64,000 bases of DNA from Flavobacterium cerinum. GTDB taxonomy: Bacteria > Bacteroidota > Bacteroidia > Flavobacteriales > Flavobacteriaceae. The notes beneath the pieces were generated by a model, which was not told where the DNA came from, did not search any database, and saw only the letters and a program-made list of their open reading frames with translations. Below are positions 58,201-64,000 of this stretch, piece after piece. The position numbers and the translations under genes are program-made. Every line of letters begins with the position of its first letter. The first letter of the stretch is position 1. The stretch covers positions 3,906,001-3,970,000 of the forward strand of contig NZ_CP101751.1 in NCBI RefSeq assembly GCF_024496085.1, read 5' to 3'.

Positions 58201-60000
58201 TTAGTCGATTTTAAATCGTTTTCTATCATTTTCATTTAAATAGATCTTACGAAGACGTAATGATTTAGGTGTTACCTCTACATATTCATCTTTTTGGATA
58301 TATTCTAACGCTTCCTCTAATGAGAATTTGATTGCCGGAATAATTCTTGCTTTATCATCAGCTCCGGAAGAACGTACGTTGGTTAATTTTTTCGTTTTAG
58401 TTACGTTAACCACCATATCATCACCACGTGAATTCTCACCAATTACCTGACCTTCGTAGATATCTTCGTTCGGATCAACAAAGAACTTACCTCGATCCTG
58501 TAATTTATCAATTGAGTAAGGAATTGCTTTTCCGTTCTCCATTGAAATAAGTGATCCGTTGATACGTCCTGCAATCTCACCTTTAAAAGGTTGGTATTCC
58601 AGGAATCGGTGTGCCATAATTGCTTCACCGGCAGTCGCTGTTAACAATTGGTTACGCAATCCGATGATTCCACGTGACGGAATGTTGAATTTAACAATCA
58701 TACGATCCCCTTTCGGCTCCATACTCAACATTTCTCCTTTACGCACCGTTACAAATTCAACTGCACGACCGGAAAGATTTTCAGGTAAATCGATTGTTAA
58801 TTCCTCAACCGGCTCACACTTAACACCATCAACTTCTTTGATGATTACTTGCGGCTGACCGATTTGAAGCTCATATCCTTCACGACGCATTGTTTCAATT
58901 AAAACTGATAAATGTAGTACTCCACGTCCGAAAACCATGAATTTATCAGCACTATCCGTTTCATTAACACGTAACGCTAAGTTTTTCTCTAATTCTTTAT
59001 TCAATCTGTCTTTAATGTGACGAGAAGTAACAAATTTTCCTTCTTTTCCGAAGAAAGGTGAGTCGTTAATTGTAAACAACATACTCATTGTAGGCTCATC
59101 GATAGCAATTGTTGCCAATGCTTCCGGGTTTTCAAAATCAGCAACCGTATCCCCGATTTCAAATCCTTCTAAACCAACAATAGCACAGATATCACCCGCT
59201 ACCACATGATCAATTTTTCTTCTTCCAATTCCTTCAAAAACGTGTAATTCTTTGATTTTAGATTTGATGATTTTACCATCGCGTTTTACCAAAGACACAT
59301 TCATTCCTTCTTTTAATTCACCTCTTTGTAAACGTCCGATAGCGATACGTCCAGTAAAGTTAGAGAAGTCCAAAGAAGTAATTAGCATTTGCGGTGTACC
59401 TTCCGAAACTTTTGGCGCCGGAATGTGCTCCAATACCATATCTAATAATGGCTCGATGTTTTCTGTCTGATTCTTCCAGTCAGTCGACATCCAGTTATTT
59501 TTAGCTGATCCGTAAACGGTTGGGAAATCCAACTGCCACTCTTCAGCCCCTAATTCAAACATTAAGTCAAATACTTTTTCATGAACTTCTTCCGGAGTAC
59601 AGTTTTCTTTATCCACTTTGTTTACAACCACACATGGTTTTAATCCTAAGTCGATTGCTTTCTGTAATACGAAACGGGTTTGCGGCATCGGACCTTCGAA
59701 AGCATCCACAAGCAACAATACACCATCAGCCATATTCAATACACGTTCTACCTCACCACCAAAGTCGGCGTGGCCCGGAGTATCGATAATATTAATCTTC
59801 GTTCCTTTGTAGGTTACCGATACGTTTTTAGAGGTAATCGTAATTCCTCTTTCACGTTCCAAATCGTTATTATCAAGGATTAAGTCTCCGGTATTCTCGT
59901 TTTCACGGAATAACTGACAATGATACATGATCTTGTCAACCAAAGTTGTTTTACCGTGGTCAACGTGAGCGATAATTGCAATGTTTCTAATAGATGTCAT
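58201..60000 (-). CDS. typA: Ribosome-associated GTPase TypA/BipA
   Basis: A 599-residue translational GTPase that binds ribosomes at low temperature or stress. G1 is [10 protein letters not shown] (residues 11-20), the switch II region [13 protein letters not shown]4 NKVDK and later [20 protein letters not shown] and [20 protein letters not shown] belong to the EF-G-like domains. The unique C-terminal domain carries [20 protein letters not shown] and the closing [20 protein letters not shown]. Full length. On the minus strand, 149 nt downstream of rpsT with its terminator between them, so it is an independent unit. Confidence 0.97.
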   Translation of the reverse strand: MTSIRNIAIIAHVDHGKTTLVDKIMYHCQLFRENENTGDLILDNNDLERERGITITSKNVSVTYKGTKINIIDTPGHADFGGEVERVLNMADGVLLLVDAFEGPMPQTRFVLQKAIDLGLKPCVVVNKVDKENCTPEEVHEKVFDLMFELGAEEWQLDFPTVYGSAKNNWMSTDWKNQTENIEPLLDMVLEHIPAPKVSEGTPQMLITSLDFSNFTGRIAIGRLQRGELKEGMNVSLVKRDGKIIKSKIKELHVFEGIGRRKIDHVVAGDICAIVGLEGFEIGDTVADFENPEALATIAIDEPTMSMLFTINDSPFFGKEGKFVTSRHIKDRLNKELEKNLALRVNETDSADKFMVFGRGVLHLSVLIETMRREGYELQIGQPQVIIKEVDGVKCEPVEELTIDLPENLSGRAVEFVTVRKGEMLSMEPKGDRMIVKFNIPSRGIIGLRNQLLTATAGEAIMAHRFLEYQPFKGEIAGRINGSLISMENGKAIPYSIDKLQDRGKFFVDPNEDIYEGQVIGENSRGDDMVVNVTKTKKLTNVRSSGADDKARIIPAIKFSLEEALEYIQKDEYVEVTPKSLRLRKIYLNENDRKRFKID

Positions 60001-60093
60001 AAAAAAATTTTGAGGGTGCGAAATTACAATTTATTTTTTATATAAACACGCTAATTTTTAAGCAGTTAGCAAAAAATAACAAAATGATAACAA

Positions 60094-60122
60094 CAAAAAA
60101 AGCCCTCATCAAAGAGAGCTTG
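60094..60122 (-). terminator. Rho-independent terminator after rpsT
   Basis: An 8-bp stem (60115-60122 with 60101-60108, one wobble pair), 6-nt loop, seven T residues on the minus strand. Confidence 0.85.
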
Positions 60123-60149
60123 GTATTATATCGTGTTTCAATTAGCGAA

Positions 60150-60404
60150 TTATGCTAATTTAGCTACGTGCTTCGTTAATTTAGATTTCAAGTTAGAAGC
60201 TTTGTTATCATGGATAACATTTTTCTTAGCTAACTTGTCAATCATAGAGATAACAGCAGACAATTTAGCTGATGCTTCTGCTTTATCAGTTGCTAAACGT
60301 AGAGCTTTAATAGCGTTACGTGTAGTTTTATGTTGGTATCTGTTTAATACTCTTTTCTTTTCGTTGCTTCTGATTCTTTTTAAAGCCGACTTATGATTTG
60401 CCAT
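60150..60404 (-). CDS. rpsT: 30S ribosomal protein S20
   Basis: 84 residues, Lys/Arg/Ala-rich, the full family length. Marks: [20 protein letters not shown], the middle [20 protein letters not shown], and the C-terminal [18 protein letters not shown]. It binds 16S rRNA early in 30S assembly. It lies 42 nt downstream of three tRNA-Glu genes on the same strand, with no terminator between, so it may be read through from the tRNA promoter. Confidence 0.97.
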   Translation of the reverse strand: MANHKSALKRIRSNEKKRVLNRYQHKTTRNAIKALRLATDKAEASAKLSAVISMIDKLAKKNVIHDNKASNLKSKLTKHVAKLA

Positions 60405-60446
60405 TTTCTTAAAATTGATTAAGTCTTTTTACATTTCTTTTTTTCG

Positions 60447-60518
60447 TAGTCCGTAGGGGAATCGAACCCCTGTTACCAGGATGAAAACCTGGCGTCCTAA
60501 CCCCTAGACGAACGGACC
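60447..60518 (-). tRNA. tRNA-Glu (anticodon UUC), third copy in transcription order
   Basis: 72 nt without CCA. On the minus strand: acceptor stem GGTCCGT with ACGGACT (one G-U), D-arm containing TAGGGGTTAGGA, anticodon stem CCAGG/CCTGG around loop TTTTCAT (anticodon TTC at 34-36), and T-arm AGGGG TTCGAAT CCCCT. Identical in sequence to the two upstream copies. CCA must be added after transcription. Confidence 0.97.
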
Positions 60519-60560
60519 ATAATTCCAATAAATCAAGTATTAATCACTTAACACTTTTCG

Positions 60561-60632
60561 TAGTCCGTAGGGGAATCGAACCCCTGTTACCAGGATGAAA
60601 ACCTGGCGTCCTAACCCCTAGACGAACGGACC
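60561..60632 (-). tRNA. tRNA-Glu (anticodon UUC), second copy
   Basis: Identical 72-nt sequence, same cloverleaf and anticodon loop TTTTCAT. Separated by 42 nt from the copy at 60447 and by 43 nt from the copy at 60676. Confidence 0.97.
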
Positions 60633-60675
60633 GTAATCTCAATAAAAACCGTATTAATCGCTTAATACTTTTTTG

Positions 60676-60747
60676 TAGTCCGTAGGGGAATCGAACCCCT
60701 GTTACCAGGATGAAAACCTGGCGTCCTAACCCCTAGACGAACGGACC
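60676..60747 (-). tRNA. tRNA-Glu (anticodon UUC), first copy, nearest the promoter
   Basis: Identical 72-nt sequence and fold. The shared promoter lies 22 nt upstream on the minus strand, so the three copies form one stable-RNA operon. Confidence 0.97.
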
Positions 60748-60768
60748 TTTATTGCTTTATTGCGGATG

Positions 60769-60798
60769 CAAAAGTACAACATTTTTTCAATCTCGCAA
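60769..60798 (-). promoter_or_regulatory. Promoter of the tRNA-Glu array
   Basis: On the minus strand TTG (complement of 60796-60798), 19 bp, then TACTTTTG (complement of 60769-60776), a perfect -7 box. It ends 21 bp before the first tRNA. This is among the best promoter matches in the window, as expected for stable RNA. Confidence 0.75.
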
Positions 60799-60827
60799 GA
60801 ACAACTCTATTTTTTTTTGATTTTTTT

Positions 60828-62306
60828 TTAGTAGGCTTTCGCAAAAAACACTCTTCCTTTTGAAGGTGAACCAGTTAGCACACACTTCCCTTCTTCCTCT
60901 TTTCTATCCAAAGGAATACAACGAATCGTTGCTTTTGTAAGGTCTTTGATTTTTTCTTCGGTTTCAGCTGTTCCGTCCCAATGAGCCGAAACAAATCCCG
61001 TTTTATTTTCAAGAACCTCTTTAAACTCCTCAAACGTTTCAACCTCGGTAATATGCGTATCACGATACTCCAACGATCGTTTAAACATCTCCTCCTGGAT
61101 TGTCTCCAATAAATCCTGAATATATGCCACAACACCCTCTTTAGCCACGACTTCTTTCGTTAACGTGTCTCTTCTGGCGATTTCATATGTACCGTTCTCC
61201 AAATCATTAGGACCGATAGCAATACGTACCGGCACTCCTTTTAATTCGTATTCATTGAATTTCCATCCCGGCTTATGCGTCGTTCTGTCATCGTATTTAA
61301 CCGATATTTTTAATTTACGCAATTGCTTCACTAATTCATTTACCTGCGCTGATATCGCCTCTAATTGCTCATCATTTCTATGAATCGGCACAATCACAAC
61401 CTGAATCGGTGCTAAATTTGGCGGCAGCACTAATCCGTTATCATCAGAATGCGTCATAACCAAAGCTCCCATCAAACGAGTCGAAACCCCCCATGAAGTT
61501 CCCCATACGTGCTCCTGTTTCCCTTCAGCGTTAGAAAATTTCACATCAAACGCTTTAGCAAAATTCTGACCTAAGAAATGTGATGTTCCTGCCTGCAATG
61601 CTTTTCCGTCCTGCATCAATGCTTCGATACAATATGTTTCATCTGCACCAGCAAAACGCTCCGTTTCCGTTTTCACTCCTTTTACTACCGGGATCGCCAT
61701 AAAGTTTTCCGCAAAATCAGCATACACATTCATCATCTGTACTGATTCTTTTAATGCTTCATCTTTAGTAGCATGCGCTGTATGCCCTTCCTGCCACAAA
61801 AACTCTGCAGTACGCAAAAATAAACGCGTACGCATTTCCCAACGCACTACATTCGCCCACTGGTTAATCAGTAACGGCAAATCTCTATAGGATTGCACCC
61901 ATCCTTTATAGGTACTCCATATAATAGCCTCACTGGTAGGGCGAACAATCAGTTCCTCTTCCAGTTTAGCATTCGGGTCTACAATTAATTTACCTTTATT
62001 TTCAGGGTCATTTGTTAATCTATAATGAGTTACGATAGCACATTCTTTTGCAAATCCTTCTGCATTTTTCTCTTCTGCCTCAAACATGCTCTTGGGAACA
62101 AACAAGGGGAAATATGCATTATGATGTCCTGTCTCTTTAAACATTCTATCTAATTCGGCTTGCATTTTTTCCCAAATAGCATAACCGTATGGCTTGATAA
62201 CCATACAACCTCTTACCCCTGAATTCTCTGCCAGGTCTGCTTTGACAACCAGTTCATTATACCATTTCGAATAATCCTCTGATCGTTTTGTTAAGTTCTT
62301 ACTCAT
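60828..62306 (-). CDS. proS: Prolyl-tRNA synthetase, archaeal/eukaryotic type
   Basis: Charges tRNA-Pro. At 492 residues it is the short ProRS type (ProS type 3), lacking the roughly 180-residue editing insert of the E. coli form and having a C-terminal extension instead. Class II motifs: [20 protein letters not shown] (motif 1 area), [20 protein letters not shown] then [20 protein letters not shown] (motif 2), and [20 protein letters not shown] (motif 3). The anticodon-binding domain has [20 protein letters not shown]. The C-terminal zinc-type module retains only one conserved Cys pair member ([20 protein letters not shown]). No terminator is seen between proS and the tRNA-Glu array downstream. 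Confidence 0.96.
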   Translation of the reverse strand: MSKNLTKRSEDYSKWYNELVVKADLAENSGVRGCMVIKPYGYAIWEKMQAELDRMFKETGHHNAYFPLFVPKSMFEAEEKNAEGFAKECAIVTHYRLTNDPENKGKLIVDPNAKLEEELIVRPTSEAIIWSTYKGWVQSYRDLPLLINQWANVVRWEMRTRLFLRTAEFLWQEGHTAHATKDEALKESVQMMNVYADFAENFMAIPVVKGVKTETERFAGADETYCIEALMQDGKALQAGTSHFLGQNFAKAFDVKFSNAEGKQEHVWGTSWGVSTRLMGALVMTHSDDNGLVLPPNLAPIQVVIVPIHRNDEQLEAISAQVNELVKQLRKLKISVKYDDRTTHKPGWKFNEYELKGVPVRIAIGPNDLENGTYEIARRDTLTKEVVAKEGVVAYIQDLLETIQEEMFKRSLEYRDTHITEVETFEEFKEVLENKTGFVSAHWDGTAETEEKIKDLTKATIRCIPLDRKEEEGKCVLTGSPSKGRVFFAKAY

Positions 62307-62312
62307 TTTGAT

Positions 62313-62377
62313 TAGTTTGGCACAAATATTGTTTTACTTATTTTAACTAAATAGTTTGGCAAAACTAACTATTTTTG
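62313..62377. promoter_or_regulatory. Divergent promoter/operator region with repeated element
   Basis: The 101-nt gap between proS (-) and the lipoprotein gene (+) holds two copies of TAGTTTGGCA (62313-62322 and 62352-62361, starts 39 bp apart), an 8-bp inverted repeat AAATAGTT/AACTATTT (62349-62356 and 62367-62374), and on plus a perfect -7 box TATTTTTG (62370-62377) that the right arm overlaps. This looks like operator plus promoter; the binding protein is unknown. Confidence 0.4.
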
Positions 62378-62407
62378 TGTTGTCCAACAATAAAAATACC
62401 CAGAGAT

Positions 62408-63469
62408 ATGAAAACTTATTACCTATCCAGCAGAAAATTATCCATTTACACAGTAATTGGATTCTTCGGACTTGTGGTCTCTTCCTGTGGTTCGTACCAA
62501 AACTCGTCTTATTATGATCATGACGGTGTTTACGGTTCAGAAAGACCTAGTAGAGAATACAACAGATACAGCGAACAAAACATGGCGCAAGCCAATAACT
62601 ACAAAGACTATTTCAGCGACCTTCAAAAAGATGCTAACAACGGTGTTTTTACTGATGTGGACAATTATTCTTCTCAAGGTCAGGATTCTATTTCCAATAT
62701 AGCAAACCGAAATGAATATGCAGGCACGACCGGTTATGCAGGATGGGGCGACAGTTCCAGCAACATAACCGTTAATGTTTACAACAATGATCCCTGGTAC
62801 TGGAACAGAGGTTACTGGAATTCCTGGTATTCTCCTTATTACGGATCCGGATGGGGATGGAACAACTACTACTATGGTGGTGGATGGGGTGTTAGTCTCG
62901 GATGGGGATGGAACTCCTGGTATGGTCCTAACTGGGGATGGGGCTGGAACAACTGGTATGGTCCCGGATGGGGATGGGGCTATGGCGGCGGCTGGTACAA
63001 CGGCTATTACCGCAATAACAGAATTTATAATGCCGGACCAAGAGGCGGATCTGCCTACTATAACGGACGTTACAACAACTCTGTATACGGCTACAATTAC
63101 GGAACCCGAAACTATAACACATCCCGCAGAAACGTTGATTTCAATGCAACCCGAAATTACGGAACCGGAACAAGGGACTACAACAACTATAATAACGGAA
63201 CACGTAATTACAACAACGGAAACGGAACCCGTAATTATAACAATAACGCCACAAGAGATTACAACAACAATAATTCCGGCACAAGAAATTATAACAATAA
63301 TAACTCAGGAACCCGTAATTACAATTACAACAATTCCAATAGCGGAACCCGTAGTAACAGTAATTATTCTGCTCCAACCAGAAGTTATAACTCAGGAGGC
63401 AGTTTTGGCGGATCCCGTGGCGGCGGAAGCTTCGGCGGTGGCCGATCAGGTGGTGGTGGCCGACGTTAA
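62408..63469 (+). CDS. Tyr/Asn/Gly/Trp-rich lipoprotein
   Basis: A 353-residue probable lipoprotein. Signal peptide with lipobox VVSSC, lipidated Cys27; the internal ATG at 62408 is chosen as it begins the signal (MKTYYLSSRKLSIYTVIGFF). After about 120 residues of ordinary hydrophilic sequence comes a Trp/Gly/Tyr-rich region (about 130-200) with repeats such as GWGWNNWYGPGWGWGYGGGW, then an Asn/Tyr/Arg/Thr-rich region of GTRNYNNN-type repeats, and finally a Gly/Ser/Arg-rich tail (FGGSRGGGSFGGGRSGGGGR). Probably surface- or periplasm-exposed and disordered. The following OmpP1-like gene starts 31 nt downstream. Function unknown. Confidence 0.85.
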   Translation: MKTYYLSSRKLSIYTVIGFFGLVVSSCGSYQNSSYYDHDGVYGSERPSREYNRYSEQNMAQANNYKDYFSDLQKDANNGVFTDVDNYSSQGQDSISNIANRNEYAGTTGYAGWGDSSSNITVNVYNNDPWYWNRGYWNSWYSPYYGSGWGWNNYYYGGGWGVSLGWGWNSWYGPNWGWGWNNWYGPGWGWGYGGGWYNGYYRNNRIYNAGPRGGSAYYNGRYNNSVYGYNYGTRNYNTSRRNVDFNATRNYGTGTRDYNNYNNGTRNYNNGNGTRNYNNNATRDYNNNNSGTRNYNNNNSGTRNYNYNNSNSGTRSNSNYSAPTRSYNSGGSFGGSRGGGSFGGGRSGGGGRR

Positions 63470-63500
63470 TCAATTCTGTTAAGTTATAAAAGAGACTCTC

Positions 63501-64000
63501 ATGAAAAAATATATATTTTCCGCTATTGCTGCCATGTCGGCAGCATTAGCTTCCGGACAGGAGTTAGCTCCTTCAGACGGATTACGCTATGCAATGGACA
63601 ATTTAAACGGTACGGCACGTTTTCGCTCAATGAGCGGTGCTTTCGGAGCTGTTGGCGGTGACTTATCCGCTATACATGTGAATCCGGCCGGTGGTGCTAT
63701 TTTCAACTACAACACTGCTTCTGCGACATTAAGCTTATCCAACACTAAAAATAATTCCCGTTATTTCGGAACTACTACTAACGATCGGGATACTTCATTT
63801 GATTTAAACCAGGCCGGTGGTATCTTTGTTTTCCACAATCAGGACCAAAGTAGCGGTTGGACGAAATTTACTTTTGGTATCGCTTATGACAATGCTAATA
63901 ATTTTGACAACAGTCTTAATTACAGAGGTACCGGAAGACGTTCAATTGATCAATTTTTCTTAAATCAGGCCAATGGGTTACCTGTAGGCGTTATCGACAA
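63501..64000 (+). CDS. OmpP1/FadL-like outer-membrane protein (3' end outside window)
   Basis: Open frame from ATG 63501 to the window edge, 166 residues visible. Signal peptide MKKYIFSAIAAMSAALASGQ. The mature start resembles the FadL/OmpP1 N-terminus: GTARFRSMSGAFGAVGGDLS followed by AIHVNPAGGAIFN, the conserved Asn-Pro-Ala-Gly motif of the hatch region, then beta strands such as GWTKFTFGIAYDNAN. This family transports hydrophobic compounds across the outer membrane. It is 31 nt after the lipoprotein gene and likely in its operon. Family call is from the N-terminus only. Confidence 0.8.
   Translation, partial: MKKYIFSAIAAMSAALASGQELAPSDGLRYAMDNLNGTARFRSMSGAFGAVGGDLSAIHVNPAGGAIFNYNTASATLSLSNTKNNSRYFGTTTNDRDTSFDLNQAGGIFVFHNQDQSSGWTKFTFGIAYDNANNFDNSLNYRGTGRRSIDQFFLNQANGLPVGVID

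Noticed and set aside
60447..60747. Regularly spaced identical repeats, at first sight CRISPR-like
   Set aside because: Each repeat folds as a complete tRNA-Glu with a TTC anticodon, and the spacers are AT-rich and short.
62775..63482. Long Thr/Ile/Pro-rich frame overlapping the lipoprotein gene on the plus strand
   Set aside because: It is a by-product of the repetitive Tyr/Asn/Gly codons read out of frame; the other frame has a signal peptide and lipobox.

Overview
This is a 64 kb stretch of chromosome from a low-GC member of the Bacteroidota, most probably a Flavobacteriaceae (Flavobacterium-like) species. Four things point there: a fused 985-residue SecDF, a protein ending in a gliding-motility/type IX secretion (T9SS type B) C-terminal domain, the archaeal/eukaryotic-type ProRS of 492 residues, and promoters of the Bacteroidetes form (TTG about 19-20 bp upstream of TAnnTTTG) with little use of Shine-Dalgarno sequences. 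Most of the window is core chromosome. No prophage, insertion sequence, CRISPR array or recognisable defence island was found. No gap between genes exceeds 300 bases; the longest is 243 nt, at 14073-14315.

Layout. 1-4 kb: the end of an oligopeptide ABC permease gene, a TlpA-like thioredoxin overlapping tpiA, and a secreted protein of unknown function. 4-21.5 kb, all on the minus strand: a LamG-like secreted protein, ExbD/ExbB, SecDF, malate dehydrogenase, GyrB, asparagine synthase, a DUF6576-like mini-protein, a YtcJ-type amidohydrolase, a GreA/GreB-C-domain protein, and a pair made of a plug-less outer-membrane beta-barrel and a 1004-residue TPR protein. 21.7-33.1 kb: FtsE followed by a surface-polysaccharide locus. 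It holds five glycosyltransferases, one GT-C-like membrane protein, a Wzx flippase, an FdtA-like ketoisomerase, an FdtB-like aminotransferase, a hexapeptide acyltransferase and a FemAB/GNAT-like transferase. This is the only accessory-looking segment; its strand order is mixed.

33.2-42.7 kb: a T9SS type B substrate, a TRIC-like channel, then a MoxR-type cluster (RDD, SpoIIM-like, membrane protein, DUF4129, DUF4350, MoxR ATPase, DUF58). 42.7-58.1 kb: an outer-membrane beta-barrel, a SpoU-family rRNA methyltransferase, a class-C-beta-lactamase-like serine hydrolase, bifunctional RelA/SpoT, a Fur-family regulator without the zinc CxxC, PurA, a large OstA/LptA-like protein, a class III aminotransferase, a TPR protein, AroE and a five-repeat DUF349 protein. 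58.2-62.3 kb, minus strand: TypA/BipA, ribosomal protein S20, three identical tRNA-Glu(UUC) genes in tandem, and ProS. 62.4-64 kb: an extraordinarily Tyr/Asn/Gly/Trp-rich lipoprotein, then an OmpP1/FadL-like gene that runs off the window.

How the genes work together. Much of the content serves the cell envelope: SecDF export, ExbBD energisation, the TPR/barrel pair, the OstA-like protein, polysaccharide synthesis and flipping, and T9SS cargo. The rest is translation and stringent control (tRNA-Glu, S20, ProS, TypA, RelA/SpoT, PurA). No convincingly new complete system was found. The strongest candidates for unexplained biology are the TPR plus plug-less barrel pair, the MoxR cluster with a degenerate DUF58 metal site, and the unusual lipoprotein with repeated operator-like elements upstream.
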